Part shown: in pieces, positions 27,089-36,389 of the stretch | How the letters are laid out: each line of letters starts with the position of its first letter | Position numbering within the stretch: the stretch's first letter is position 1 | Assembly (NCBI GenBank): GCA_903868125.1 | Contig: CAIPUE010000049.1 | Coordinates: 1-64,000, forward strand | Length of the DNA stretch: 64,000 bases | Source: an uncultured bacterium | GTDB lineage: Bacteria; Cyanobacteriota; Vampirovibrionia; Gastranaerophilales; Gastranaerophilaceae | Direction: 5' to 3' | Translations under genes and position numbers: made by a program | The notes under the pieces: generated by a model | Databases searched by the model: none | The model's input: only the letters and a program-made list of their open reading frames with translations | What the model was told of the DNA's origin: nothing

Positions 27089-27727
27089 ATGAAAAAAATA
27101 ATAATTTCCCCGTCAATATTATCGGCGGATTTTGTAAATTTGGAGCGTGATATAAAGCTTGTCGAAAAAGCAGGTGCGGATTGGCTTCATATTGATGTGA
27201 TGGACGGGCATTTTGTTCCGAATATTACAATTGGAGTGCCTGTCGTTAAATCGATTAAAAAAGTTTCTTCAATTCCGCTGGATGTTCATTTAATGATTGA
27301 AAACCCCGAACAATACATTGAGGCTTTTAAAAATGCAGGTGCGGATATTATAACTTTTCACTATGAAGCGGTAGAGGATGTTTTTACTGTTATTAATTTA
27401 ATTAAATCGTACGGTCTAAAAGCAGGGCTTTCGATAAAACCACAAACACCCGCGGAGGATATTGTTAAATTCTTGCCCGACCTAGATTTAGTTTTGATAA
27501 TGACTGTGGAACCCGGTTTTGGCGGACAGAATTTTATGCATGACTGTGCTCAAAAAATCGCCGAAATTAAACAAAACGCTCCCGATGATTTAATAATTCA
27601 GGTGGACGGCGGGATAAATAATATTACGGGGCATATTTGTACTTCACTGGGCGCAAATTCGCTAGTTGCAGGCAATTATATTTACGGACACAATGATATC
27701 GCTCAAGCAATCAAGTCGTTGAAATGA
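27089..27727 (+). CDS. rpe: Ribulose-phosphate 3-epimerase, 212 aa
   Basis: This enzyme interconverts ribulose-5-phosphate and xylulose-5-phosphate in the pentose phosphate pathway. The TIM-barrel motifs SPSILSADFVNLERDI, HIDVMDGHFVPNITIG, DVHLMIENPEQYI, MTVEPGFGGQNF and QVDGGINN are all present, including the metal ligands His and Asp. GAGGTAAAAA precedes the ATG. It is the last gene of the pyrH run, convergent with the ABC ATPase gene only 5 bp away. Confidence 0.97.
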   Translation: MKKIIISPSILSADFVNLERDIKLVEKAGADWLHIDVMDGHFVPNITIGVPVVKSIKKVSSIPLDVHLMIENPEQYIEAFKNAGADIITFHYEAVEDVFTVINLIKSYGLKAGLSIKPQTPAEDIVKFLPDLDLVLIMTVEPGFGGQNFMHDCAQKIAEIKQNAPDDLIIQVDGGINNITGHICTSLGANSLVAGNYIYGHNDIAQAIKSLK

Positions 27728-27732
27728 TTTAT

Positions 27733-28701
27733 TTAATCATTCAAATAACATGCCGAAAGGTGTTTGGGAGCAATTTCTTTCAATTCAGGCACTGTTTGAG
27801 AACAAATTGGCATGGCAAATTCACATCTGGGATGGAATTTGCAACCCTTAATCTCTTGTTGGATTGATGGCGGTTGACCTTCAATAATCGCAAGTTTTTC
27901 TCCCTTTTTCGACTTGTTGGAAGGCAGCGATTTTAGCAGAGCTTTGGAGTAAGGATTGTTTGAATTTTTAAAAAATTCTTTGGTTGAGGCACTTTCCACA
28001 ATTCTACCCGAATACATAACAGAAATTTCATCCGCGCAATCTTCAACAAGTGCTAAATCGTGTGTTATCAAAAGAATTGATGTTCCGATTTCTTTTTTTA
28101 TATTATCCAAAATATTCATAATTTGTGCTTGAATTGTCACATCTAATGCTGTTGTCGGCTCATCTGCGATTATTATTTGAGCATTGCAGGCAAGGGCCAT
28201 AGCGATTATGGCTCTTTGTTTCATCCCTCCCGAAAACTCGTGCGGATATGACTTTAAACGGCTTTTTGCCGAAGGTATTTGAACCAACTCAAGAGCTTCT
28301 ATTGCCTTTTGAACTGCTTCTTTACCCTTGATGTTTTGATGTTTTTCTATAACTTCCAGTAATTGATTTTCAATCGTGTAAAGCGGGTTTAAAGAGGTCA
28401 TAGGGTCTTGAGGAATTAGAGCTATTTTTGAACCTCTGATTTTTTCCAAAGCACTATTATTTAAGGTTAAAATATTTGTGTTCTGCTCACTTAGGTAAAT
28501 TTCTCCGCTTGTTATTTTAGCGGTTTTGGGTAAAAGCTTTAAAATACTCATTGCGCTGATTGTTTTTCCACAACCGGATTCGCCGACCAAAGCATGGATT
28601 TTACTTTTTTTAAGGGAAAAAGAAACATCATACAATGCTTGTTTAAAGCCGGATTCTGTTTCAAACCCCAAATTCAAATTTTTAACTTCTAAAATATCCA
28701 T
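27733..28701 (-). CDS. Peptide/nickel-type ABC transporter ATP-binding protein (OppD/DppD-like), 322 aa
   Basis: This is the cytoplasmic ATPase of a peptide-type importer. Walker A GESGCGKT, the Q-loop LIPQDPMTSLNPL, signature FSGGMKQRA and Walker B IIADEPTTALDVT are intact. The C-terminal KFHPRCEF-MPICS cysteine cluster is the oligopeptide-transporter extension of OppD/DppD. I start it at the third in-frame ATG (28699-28701), where family homology begins, because TATAAT lies only 7 nt before it. No permease, binding protein or second ATPase lies nearby, so it is an orphan subunit. Confidence 0.9.
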   Translation of the reverse strand: MDILEVKNLNLGFETESGFKQALYDVSFSLKKSKIHALVGESGCGKTISAMSILKLLPKTAKITSGEIYLSEQNTNILTLNNSALEKIRGSKIALIPQDPMTSLNPLYTIENQLLEVIEKHQNIKGKEAVQKAIEALELVQIPSAKSRLKSYPHEFSGGMKQRAIIAMALACNAQIIIADEPTTALDVTIQAQIMNILDNIKKEIGTSILLITHDLALVEDCADEISVMYSGRIVESASTKEFFKNSNNPYSKALLKSLPSNKSKKGEKLAIIEGQPPSIQQEIKGCKFHPRCEFAMPICSQTVPELKEIAPKHLSACYLND

Positions 28702-28708
28702 GATTAAC

Positions 28709-28714
28709 ATTATA
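28709..28714 (-). promoter_or_regulatory. -10 box (TATAAT) 7 nt from ABC ATPase start
   Basis: TATAAT on the minus strand, spacer GTTAATC, then ATG. If this is the promoter, the two upstream in-frame ATGs are not transcribed and the mRNA is leaderless. Confidence 0.45.
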
Positions 28715-28771
28715 GCCATAAAATTTTAAAAAAGCATTATGCACTAAGTCTAAATTTTACCATTTTTCTGA

Positions 28772-28777
28772 TATAAT
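28772..28777 (+). promoter_or_regulatory. -10 box (TATAAT) 6 nt from metG start
   Basis: The sequence is TATAAT, then ATTTAC, then ATG at 28784. No ribosome site is present. This is the same geometry as at the GT2, nagZ, yitT-like and fumarase genes. The -35 is weak. Confidence 0.55.
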
Positions 28778-28783
28778 ATTTAC

Positions 28784-30340
28784 ATGGAGAAATTTTACTT
28801 AACAACAGCTATAGACTACGTAAACGGAGTACCGCATATCGGGCACGCTTATGAGAAAATTGTTTCAGATATTATTGTCAGACACTTTAAACAACGTTGC
28901 GAAGATGTTTATTTTCTTACCGGCACCGACGAACACGGGATTAAAATTCAAAAAACGGCGGCTGAAAAGGGGATTACTCCTAAACAAATGTGTGATGAGC
29001 ATGCGGCAAAATTTAAAGAGGCTTGGACTGCGTTAAATGTTGATTACGGCCAATTTATAAGAACAACGGATGAGGCACATAAAAAAACAGTCCAAAAAAT
29101 ATTCAAAAAATTACTTGAGCAGGGCGACATATATAAACATTCCTACACAGGGCTGTATTGTAGCGGTTGCGAGGGGTTTTTGAACCCAAAAGATTTAACC
29201 GAAGATGGATTTTGTCCTGTTCATCTCAAAAAACCTGAAGAAGTCAGCGAGGAGAATTATTTCTTTAGGTTGACGAAATACAAAGACGCTATCGCAAAAC
29301 ATATAAAAGAAAATCCAAGTTTTATAGTTCCCGCTTTTCGTGCAACAGAAGTTTTAAACCAGCTTGAAAACATTGAGGATATTTCCGTTTCACGCGCAAA
29401 AGCAAATGTTTCTTGGGGGATTGATGTTTTGGGCGATTCTGAACAAGTTATTTATGTTTGGATTGACGCGCTTTCAAACTATATTACGGCGCTTGGCTAC
29501 GATACCGAAAATCCGTCAGAAAAATTCAAAAAATATTGGAGTGTTTCGCGTCATGTTATCGGAAAAGATATTTTGAAATTCCATAGTATTTATTGGAGCG
29601 GAATTTTACTGGCACTCGGATTACCATTACCTCATCAGCTTTTTGTCCACGGATTTATTAACATTAATCAGGCAAAAATGTCAAAATCTACGGGAAACGT
29701 TATTTCGCCTGTAGATATTCTAAAAACTTGGGAGCTTGAAATTCCTGACGCTTTTCGTTACTATATGGCGACTGCGGCAGCACTCGGCAGAGACGGAAAT
29801 TATTCCGATGAAGATTTTAAGGAAAAAGTTAATGCGGATTTGGCGAATAATATGGGAAATCTTTTAAACAGAACTCTTTCTATGCTGGTTAAATATTTTG
29901 ATGGTGAAATTAAGCCTGAATTTAAAACCGATTGCGAACTCTTTGAAACGGCAAAAGAAACGATTGAAAAAGTTAAGAAGCATTTTGATAATTACGAAAT
30001 CCAAGAAGCGGGAAATGAAATAATTTCGCTTGTTAATTTAACAAACAAATATGTTGCAGACAATGCGCCTTGGACTTTGGCAAAAGAAGAAAAATTGACC
30101 GAATGTGGTCAGGTTTTGGCAAATGTGCTTGAAATTATGTGCGTTGTGAGTGTTTTAATTTATCCATATTGCCCAAATATTGCGAGAGAAATGGCTAGGC
30201 AGTTGAAATTTGATATAAATATAAAGCTTGATGATTTAACTATTAATAATATCAGGTCTGGTAAATTAATCGAAAAGGACGAAATAAAACCCGTGTTTTT
30301 GCGTTTGGACAGCGAATTTGCGATTAAAGGTGAAAAATGA
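28784..30340 (+). CDS. metG: Methionyl-tRNA synthetase, 518 aa
   Basis: The enzyme charges tRNA(Met). The class I motifs are HIGHAYE (about 17) and KMSKS at 298-302. The zinc knuckle region shows YCSGCEGFL followed by CPVH, so one Cys2-CysHis site. The chain ends after the anticodon-binding helices, without the C-terminal tRNA-binding domain of longer forms. The stop overlaps the prfB start in ATGA, giving translational coupling. There is no ribosome site at the start. A TATAAT box ends 6 nt before it. Confidence 0.97.
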   Translation: MEKFYLTTAIDYVNGVPHIGHAYEKIVSDIIVRHFKQRCEDVYFLTGTDEHGIKIQKTAAEKGITPKQMCDEHAAKFKEAWTALNVDYGQFIRTTDEAHKKTVQKIFKKLLEQGDIYKHSYTGLYCSGCEGFLNPKDLTEDGFCPVHLKKPEEVSEENYFFRLTKYKDAIAKHIKENPSFIVPAFRATEVLNQLENIEDISVSRAKANVSWGIDVLGDSEQVIYVWIDALSNYITALGYDTENPSEKFKKYWSVSRHVIGKDILKFHSIYWSGILLALGLPLPHQLFVHGFININQAKMSKSTGNVISPVDILKTWELEIPDAFRYYMATAAALGRDGNYSDEDFKEKVNADLANNMGNLLNRTLSMLVKYFDGEIKPEFKTDCELFETAKETIEKVKKHFDNYEIQEAGNEIISLVNLTNKYVADNAPWTLAKEEKLTECGQVLANVLEIMCVVSVLIYPYCPNIAREMARQLKFDINIKLDDLTINNIRSGKLIEKDEIKPVFLRLDSEFAIKGEK

Positions 30341-31417
30341 ATATCGAATTAAAACAGCAATTTAATATATTAAAATCTCGTGTGCAAAAAGCACTGGAGT
30401 GTCTTTGACCAGCAAAAATTACAAACAGAGCTGGAAGAACTTGAAAAAAAATTACAGTCCCCCGAAGTTTGGTCTAATCAGGACTTAGCTTCATCTTTAG
30501 GCGGGCAGGCTCGAGAGCTTAAAAACAATTTATCTTTGATTTCCTCTTGGCAAAACCTTTTGGAGGATACAGAAGTAGCTATTGAATTAGATGATGAAGA
30601 TTTGATGAGCGAAGTTGAACAAAATTTAGCGAAACTTGAAATTGAGCTTGATAAATTTGATATTCAGCAGATGTTGAGCGGAGAATATGATGAGGCCAAT
30701 GCCATTTTAACGGTCAACGCCGGCGCAGGTGGAACAGATGCTCAGGATTGGGCGGAAATGCTTTTGAGAATGTATATCCGCTGGGCTGAGAGCAAGAATT
30801 GGAAAGTTGATTTGCTTGATAAATCCGAAGGTGAAGAGGCGGGAATTAAGTCAGCGACGATAAAGATTACGGGTAAATTTGCTTACGGCTACGCCAAGGC
30901 TGAAAAGGGGGTTCATAGACTTGTGAGAATTTCGCCTTTTAACGCTAACGACAAAAGACAGACGAGTTTTGCATCTTGCGAGGTTTCACCTATTATAGCG
31001 GATTTTGAAAAGAAAATTATAATTCCGCCTGACGAAATAGAATTTGAGACCATGCGAGCAGGTGGCGCGGGCGGTCAGAATGTCAACAAAGTCGAAACAG
31101 CGGTGCGTTTGGTGCATAAACCGACAGGAATTGTGGTTAGATGCCAGCAGGAACGTTCCCAATTGCAAAACAGGGAAAACGCAATGCAAATTTTGGCTTC
31201 AAAGTTGCTTGCGCTGAGACAAGCCGAACACGAAAAAAAATTAGCGGAGCTTAAAGGGCAAAATTTTGATATAAATTTCGGGTCACAAATTCGTTCCTAC
31301 GTTTTTCATCCATACAAAATGGTCAAAGACCACCGAACAAATTACGAAGTCGGAAACGTTGATTCCGTTATGGACGGCGATTTGGACGGATTTATTGAAT
31401 CTTTTTTGAAAAGCTAA
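30337..31417 (+). CDS. prfB: Peptide chain release factor 2 with programmed +1 frameshift, 359 aa
   Basis: RF2 reads UAA and UGA. Translation starts at ATG 30337 (overlapping the metG stop) and runs 23 codons to CTT TGA C at 30403-30409. A Shine-Dalgarno-like GGAG sits 3 nt upstream of the CTT, as in E. coli. Shifting forward one base at CTT gives DQQKLQTEL and the rest of the family. The stop-recognition SPF (RISPFNAND) and the catalytic GGQ ([12 protein letters not shown]) are intact. When RF2 is scarce the in-frame UGA is read slowly and shifting rises, so synthesis is autoregulated. The 3' end overlaps the convergent SDR gene by 4 bp. Confidence 0.97.
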
Positions 31418-32235
31418 AGTTTGGACATTCGAGCATTTAGGGCTTTATGGACTACAAAATTAATCCAGCTCTGCGGAAGATGTGAAAAAATCTCGGCGAA
31501 TTTTGCATCTAAACCTATTGTATAAGATGGTTTGGGATTATTTAATCCTTCGATTTTCACTATAAAATTAACAACTTTTTGAACATTTAAACCTTTATGT
31601 TCATTTTTTGCGGCATTTTTCATCAAAAAGTCAAACTCTTTTTCATATTTTTTATTCTCGCCTAACGCCCCTTGATTTTTTTCAATCGATTTAGCCCACA
31701 GCGGCGTTTTTATCACCCCCGGCTTTATCGAAACAACTTTAATATCTTTTGCGCACTCCATTTGCATTGAATTAAACAGAATATCCAATGCTCGTTTTGA
31801 TGCGCAATAAGGTGCGATAAAAGGGAAAATTCCAAAACTCGCCATCGAACTTATATTGATGACCTTTCCACCTCGCAATTTATCAAAAAGTCCCTGCGTA
31901 AATTCCAAATGAGAAAAAGTATTAATTTCAAACTGCTCTCGAATTTTATCAACCGCCAAACATTCCATAGGTCCCGCAAAAACACATCCTGCAACATTTA
32001 TCAGTGTATCAATTTTGTCGGTTTTATCCAAAATAAACTTCGCCGCACTCAAAATAGTATCACGTTTTGACATATCAATGTAAAAAGGGATTACGTTATC
32101 CGCAATTTTTGCCAAGTCGGCTTTCAAATCGCTGTTTCTGTAACCCGCAAAAACTATGCAACCTCGATTGGCAAAACTTTTTGTAAGCAAATTTCCTATA
32201 CCGGATGTTGCTCCTGTTATAACGATTATTTTCAT
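31414..32235 (-). CDS. Short-chain dehydrogenase/reductase, 273 aa
   Basis: The Rossmann fold has ITGATSGIG for NAD(P) binding, then NVAGC, catalytic Ser in NISSMASFG and the Tyr-x3-Lys pair in [10 protein letters not shown]. These are classic SDR features. I start at MKIIVITG (ATG at 32233-32235), because the upstream in-frame part overlaps the nitroreductase gene. The start lies 7 bp after that gene's stop and has no strong ribosome site, so translation is probably coupled to it. The substrate is unknown. Confidence 0.88.
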   Translation of the reverse strand: MKIIVITGATSGIGNLLTKSFANRGCIVFAGYRNSDLKADLAKIADNVIPFYIDMSKRDTILSAAKFILDKTDKIDTLINVAGCVFAGPMECLAVDKIREQFEINTFSHLEFTQGLFDKLRGGKVINISSMASFGIFPFIAPYCASKRALDILFNSMQMECAKDIKVVSIKPGVIKTPLWAKSIEKNQGALGENKKYEKEFDFLMKNAAKNEHKGLNVQKVVNFIVKIEGLNNPKPSYTIGLDAKFAEIFSHLPQSWINFVVHKALNARMSKL

Positions 32236-32242
32236 TTTGGGA

Positions 32243-32758
32243 TTACCATTTTTCAAAGTGAATTTTTTTCGGGTCAAATTTGTTTTTCGGGTGAACCTCG
32301 CCATCAGGATGACCGACAGCAATCATTGAGACAGGTATAACATTACTTGGAACCTCCAATAATGCTGCAAGAGGTTTATAAATGTTTTCTTTCGGAAAAA
32401 CTCCAAGCCAAACGCTTCCTAATCCCATTTCTGTTGCCTGAAGCATAATATTTTCAGTCGCGGCAGAACAATCCTGAACCCAATAATCAAGCCCTTTTAA
32501 ATCAGGAAATTCTTTGTTAGTATCCGCACAAACCACAATTGCCAAAGGAGCCTCCTTTAACATAAACGAGTAAGGGTGAAATTCAGTAATTTTTAACAGA
32601 GTTTTCCTATCCTGAATAACCACAAATTCCCAAGGTTGGGAATTCTTAGCCGAAGGTGCAGCCATGCCTGCCTTCATAAGCATTTCGATTTCTTCAGGAG
32701 AAACTTTTTCGTTCGTATATTTTCTAACGCTTGTTCGTTTAAATATAATATTTGTCAT
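32243..32758 (-). CDS. Nitroreductase-family FMN oxidoreductase, 171 aa
   Basis: This is a small flavoenzyme of the NfsB/FRase fold. FKRTSVRKY near the start is the phosphate-binding Arg-Ser-x-Arg of the family. AAPSAKNSQPWEFVV (about 33-47) and GLGSVWLGVFP complete the FMN site. Short forms like this reduce quinones, nitro compounds or flavins with NAD(P)H. AAAAGGAG lies 7 nt before the ATG. The SDR gene follows after 7 bp, forming a two-gene redox unit. Confidence 0.92.
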   Translation of the reverse strand: MTNIIFKRTSVRKYTNEKVSPEEIEMLMKAGMAAPSAKNSQPWEFVVIQDRKTLLKITEFHPYSFMLKEAPLAIVVCADTNKEFPDLKGLDYWVQDCSAATENIMLQATEMGLGSVWLGVFPKENIYKPLAALLEVPSNVIPVSMIAVGHPDGEVHPKNKFDPKKIHFEKW

Positions 32759-32864
32759 TTAGAACTCCTTTTTTAGTTGAAAGGTTGATTTTGGAAGAAT
32801 GGAAGGCTGGATGCATGGAGGAATAGCTTTTGGGTTGAAAGGTTGAAAAGTTTTGCTGTTGGTG

Positions 32865-32888
32865 GTGCGGTTAAATCCGCACCCTACC
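32865..32888. repeat. Palindrome of the CCTACC-tailed family
   Basis: GTGCGGTTAAATCCGCACC followed by CTACC is identical in core to copies at 18939, 34170 and 34271. It sits between dapL and the nitroreductase gene. A degenerate CGTTYAC run follows to about 32907. Confidence 0.8.
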
Positions 32889-32911
32889 GTTCAACTTTCA
32901 CCGTTTACTCT

Positions 32912-34099
32912 TTACTTCGCTACCATTGCCATTTCATAAGCAATTCCTGCTTCTTTCATGCGGGCAAGAGCTTTTTTTAATGTTTCAACATCTTTTGTCA
33001 ACGCTATTCTAAAGTATCCCTCACCGTAAGCTCCATATCCATTGCCCGGTGGGACAACAATTCCTGCTTTTTCTAGCATAATAGTCGCAAATTCCTCTGA
33101 TGTATAGCCGTTTGGAACTCGTAACCATAAGTAAAAAGTTGCCTTTGACGGTTTAATATCCCATCCGAGTTCTCTCAAGCCGGCTTCCATAATATCCTTA
33201 CGTTCCTTATACATTTTATTAAGGTTGTCAATTTGTTCCTGTGGAGCCTCGTAAGCCTTTGACGCTGCTTGTTGAATTGCCTTGAAAACTCCGCTGTCTA
33301 TATTGTTTTTGATTGTTCCTAAAGCTTTTATAGCACTGGCGTTGCCGGCAACAAAACCGACCCTCCAACCCGTCATATTGTAGGATTTAGAGTGAGAGAA
33401 GAATTCAATCGCGATATCTTTTGCTCCTTCAATTTCTAAAACAGATGGCGCAATGTAGCCGTCATAAGTCATTTCACAGTATGCTTGGTCGTGACAGAGT
33501 AAAATATCGTATTTTTTACAAAAATCAACTGCTTTTTTGAAAAATTCCAAGTCACAACTCGCTCCGGTTGGGTTATTTGGGTAATTCAGGAACATTAATT
33601 TTGATTTTTTCGCGATATCCTCAGGAATTTTTTCAAAATCGGGTAAAAAATTGTTTTCGGCTAAAAGAGGCATCGAATAAGGAGTTCCTCCAGCAAAAAT
33701 CGTTGCATTTTTGTAAACAGGATATCCCGGATCAGGAATTAGCGTATAATCGCCCTCATCAACAAAAGCAAAGAAAACATGCGCAATAGCCTCTTTCGAA
33801 CCAATATTTGCAAGCATTTCCGTATTCGCATCCAAATCAACACCAAAACGCTTTTTCATCCAATTAACAGACGCTTTTCTAAACTGCTCCGTGCCGTTAT
33901 AAGGTGGATAATCATGGTTTTTGGCATCATCAATCGCAACATGCATTTCTGTAACAACGGTTGGAATAGTGGGAGTATCAGGATCGCCTATCCCCAAACT
34001 TATAATATCAATGCCTTTTGCTCTTGCTTCTGATATTTTTCTATCAATCTCCGCAAATAAATACGGAGGAATTTTGTTTAAACGTTCTGATGTTTTCAT
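32912..34099 (-). CDS. dapL: LL-diaminopimelate aminotransferase, 395 aa
   Basis: This PLP enzyme converts tetrahydrodipicolinate straight to LL-diaminopimelate, bypassing the acylated intermediates. It is the route known from plants, cyanobacteria and chlamydiae. SLGIGDPDTPTIP near 36, FLNYPNNPTGASC, the PLP-lysine block SHSKSYNMTGWRVGF and the C-terminal FRIALT are as in DapL. The leader contains a hairpin with GTGTTGAGGT (34110-34140) almost identical to the one before serA. Its product feeds murE and lysA, both in this window. Confidence 0.9.
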   Translation of the reverse strand: MKTSERLNKIPPYLFAEIDRKISEARAKGIDIISLGIGDPDTPTIPTVVTEMHVAIDDAKNHDYPPYNGTEQFRKASVNWMKKRFGVDLDANTEMLANIGSKEAIAHVFFAFVDEGDYTLIPDPGYPVYKNATIFAGGTPYSMPLLAENNFLPDFEKIPEDIAKKSKLMFLNYPNNPTGASCDLEFFKKAVDFCKKYDILLCHDQAYCEMTYDGYIAPSVLEIEGAKDIAIEFFSHSKSYNMTGWRVGFVAGNASAIKALGTIKNNIDSGVFKAIQQAASKAYEAPQEQIDNLNKMYKERKDIMEAGLRELGWDIKPSKATFYLWLRVPNGYTSEEFATIMLEKAGIVVPPGNGYGAYGEGYFRIALTKDVETLKKALARMKEAGIAYEMAMVAK

Positions 34100-34109
34100 T
34101 TTTTTCTTC

Positions 34110-34140
34110 TTACCTCAACACGAAATTGTTTAAATTTCGC
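34110..34140 (-). promoter_or_regulatory. 31-bp hairpin leader of dapL, shared with serA
   Basis: On the minus strand CGAAATT and AATTTCG pair around TAAAC, followed by TGTTGAGGTAA containing the ribosome site. The serA copy (63700-63730) differs at 3 of 31 positions, and one change inside the stem is a G-T wobble that keeps pairing. It could be a regulatory 5' UTR element or a mobile repeat. Confidence 0.55.
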
Positions 34141-34169
34141 TCTTACTAACTACTGCTTAATTTATGATG

Positions 34170-34293
34170 GTGCGGTTAAATCCGCACCCTACTTTATTGC
34201 TTTTTGCTGTCGGGCTGGAAAGCCCGACCTACTGGACTACTTTTCACCTTTTTGTTTTTGATTATTGTCGATGCGGTTAAATCCGCACCCTAC
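34170..34293. repeat. Three palindromes of the CCTAC-tailed family
   Basis: Copies are at 34170-34192 (GTGCGGTTAAATCCGCACC core), 34209-34232 (GTCGGGCTGGAAAGCCCGAC core) and 34271-34293 (ATGCGGTTAAATCCGCACC core), each followed by CTAC. A pyrimidine run TTTTGCTTTTCCCTTTTT follows at 34302-34319 and is identical to 16903-16920 inside the fumarase gene. All lie between dapL and the thioredoxin-like gene. Confidence 0.8.
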
Positions 34294-34317
34294 TTTTTAC
34301 CTTTTGCTTTTCCCTTT

Positions 34318-34764
34318 TTACTTATTTATCATTGAGCGAATTCTCAAATATCTGTCAAATTCAATACGAAGTTTGCCCAAATCATCGTAAATGTTGTTGG
34401 TTAAGGAAATTCTGTTGTCAATTTTCGGATCTATAATATACATTGTCGGAAAACCCTCAACAGAATAGTCTTTTACGAGTGTTGCATATTTTGGATTTTC
34501 TGCGTCTATCATAACCAGATTGTATTTGTTTTTATAAACATCTGATAGTATTTTATATTTTGGCATAAATCTCATGCAATATGTACACCAATCAGCATAA
34601 AAAAGAGCAATCATAGGTTTTTTGTCTTTTATTGCTAATTCGTAAGTTGTTCCAATATGATATTCCGACGGTTTTAAGTTCTTCTTTGGACTAAAAGCCC
34701 AAACAACCGCAGAAGTGATAAGTACCGTTGCAATAATTGCAATTATTAGTAGTGTTTTTTTCAT
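34318..34764 (-). CDS. Membrane-anchored thioredoxin-like protein, 148 aa
   Basis: One N-terminal membrane helix (about 5-25) would place a thioredoxin-fold domain outside the cytoplasm. The redox centre is YADWCTYCMRFMP, a CxxC with Trp before it, as in thioredoxins of the DsbD-gamma or TlpA type. EGFPTMYII carries the conserved cis-proline. A thiol-reducing or disulfide-exchange role in the periplasm is likely. GGAGAT lies 7 nt before the ATG. It stands alone between glgC and dapL. Confidence 0.85.
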   Translation of the reverse strand: MKKTLLIIAIIATVLITSAVVWAFSPKKNLKPSEYHIGTTYELAIKDKKPMIALFYADWCTYCMRFMPKYKILSDVYKNKYNLVMIDAENPKYATLVKDYSVEGFPTMYIIDPKIDNRISLTNNIYDDLGKLRIEFDRYLRIRSMINK

Positions 34765-34802
34765 TTTTTATCTCCTTTTTATTGTTTATATTATAACTTT
34801 CT

Positions 34803-36035
34803 CTATAACCTTGCACCCTTTGGTACTACAGTTACGCCGCCCTCTGAAACATAAAAACCTCTTTTTTCATCTTCTTCTCTATCAAATCCGATTTTCATTT
34901 CAGCAGGAATTGTTACATTTTTATCTATAATCGCTCGTTTTATTTCAGCGTGTCTTCCGATAGAAACATTTTCCATCAAAATAGACTCGGAGATCTGTGA
35001 ATAACTGTTAATTCTTACTTTCGGAGCCAAAATACATCGAGAAAGGCTTCCTCCTGAGATTATGCATCCCTCTGAAACCATTGAATTTGTTGCCATCCCA
35101 ACTCTATCCCCTTCCTGCCAAATAAATTTTGCAGGCGGATAATTGTAATTAAATGTTCTCAAAGGCCATTCTTTTGAGTATAAATTCAGTTCAGGACTGT
35201 AATCCAAAAGATCCATGTTTGCCTGCCAGTAAGCGTCAACGTTTCCGACATCCCTCCAGTAACCTTTTTCAGAATCGCTCATCCCCGCAAATTTATTATT
35301 ATTAAAATTATACACGAATATTTTTTTATTTTCTTCAAGCAAAGACGGAATTACGTTTTTACCAAAATCATGACGGGTTTTTTCGCTACAAGCGTCTTTG
35401 AAAAGAGCATCAACCAAGATATTTCTGTTAAAAATATAGTTCCCCATGGATGCTAAACACATTTTAGGATTATTCGGAATGGTTTTGGGGTTAGCAGGTT
35501 TTTCTTCAAAGCTGATTAATCTCCAATTTTCATCAACTTCCATAATCCCAAATTCAGAAGCCTCTTCAATGGGAACTTGTATAGCAGAAATAGTTAAATC
35601 GGCTTTCTTCTTTTTGTGATAATCAAGCATTTGTGAAACATCCATTTTATAAATATGGTCGCCTCCAAAAACGCACAGATAGTTCGGGTCGGCATCTAAA
35701 ATTTGGTTGATGTTTTGAAATACTGCGTCCGCAGTTCCCATGTACCAGTCGCCGCCTGTTCTCATTTGAGCAGGCACCAAGTCCACATATTGGCTTAAAA
35801 AAGGAGACAAAGACCAACCACGGGTTATATGTTTATTCAACGAGTCGGATTTGTATTGTGTCAAAACTTTTATTTTGAAAAATCCTGAGTTTACAAAGTT
35901 GTTTAGTACAAAATCGATAATTCTGTATCTACCACCAAAAGGTACGGCAGGTTTTGCGCGGTCTCTTGTAAGCGGGAAAAGTCTTTTCCCCTCGCCACCG
36001 GCTAAAATCATTACTAACACATCTTCGTTCGTCAT
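34803..36035 (-). CDS. glgC: Glucose-1-phosphate adenylyltransferase, 410 aa
   Basis: This enzyme makes ADP-glucose, the committed step of glycogen synthesis. [20 protein letters not shown] and [13 protein letters not shown] are the N-terminal pyrophosphorylase motifs. [10 protein letters not shown] holds the catalytic Asp and SFEEKP the sugar-phosphate site. The C-terminal quarter is a left-handed beta-helix region. AGGAGAG lies 5 nt before the ATG. No glgA or glgB is nearby. The C-terminus [10 protein letters not shown] is typical of the cyanobacterial/firmicute type. Confidence 0.95.
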   Translation of the reverse strand: MTNEDVLVMILAGGEGKRLFPLTRDRAKPAVPFGGRYRIIDFVLNNFVNSGFFKIKVLTQYKSDSLNKHITRGWSLSPFLSQYVDLVPAQMRTGGDWYMGTADAVFQNINQILDADPNYLCVFGGDHIYKMDVSQMLDYHKKKKADLTISAIQVPIEEASEFGIMEVDENWRLISFEEKPANPKTIPNNPKMCLASMGNYIFNRNILVDALFKDACSEKTRHDFGKNVIPSLLEENKKIFVYNFNNNKFAGMSDSEKGYWRDVGNVDAYWQANMDLLDYSPELNLYSKEWPLRTFNYNYPPAKFIWQEGDRVGMATNSMVSEGCIISGGSLSRCILAPKVRINSYSQISESILMENVSIGRHAEIKRAIIDKNVTIPAEMKIGFDREEDEKRGFYVSEGGVTVVPKGARL

Positions 36036-36389
36036 AAACTCTCCTAATATTTGGACTATCTTCTCTTATATATTTTATGGATAATTATTTTTATTTTTTT
36101 GTTTATGTTACGAGCAACCGAAAAAATCCGCTACCTCAAGTAATAATATAATATAAAAGTAAATATATTGCACTAATCCCAAATAATTAATTTTTATAGG
36201 TGAGAGGTTAGGAGTAAACGGTAAACGGTAAACGGTGAACAGAGGGCTATACCTCTCGCCATTCATTGTCACGCCCTTGACCATATGGTCTATAAGAATT
36301 TTAACCCAAGGGTTGATGTGTTGTCGGCTCAAAACTATTATGCTTATTTCGTTAGGTTGAGTAATTAAGATTAAGTTGGGAGTAGGGAA
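36036..36389. other. Non-coding spacer between glgC and the 36390 gene
   Basis: No gene was found. The AT-rich sequence carries promoters for the divergent neighbours and a 7-bp tandem repeat at 36214-36241. The 74-codon minus frame here spans the repeat and was rejected. Confidence 0.6.
36214..36241. repeat. 7-bp tandem repeat, GTAAACG x3 plus one variant
   Basis: Three perfect GTAAACG units and one GTGAACA form 28 bp. The reverse complement is the CGTTYAC unit of 18962-18989. Both sites are intergenic. Confidence 0.8.

Noticed and set aside
36108-36332. 74-codon minus frame between glgC and the 36390 gene
   Set aside because: It spans the 7-bp tandem repeat, has no ribosome site, and shows no protein-like pattern.
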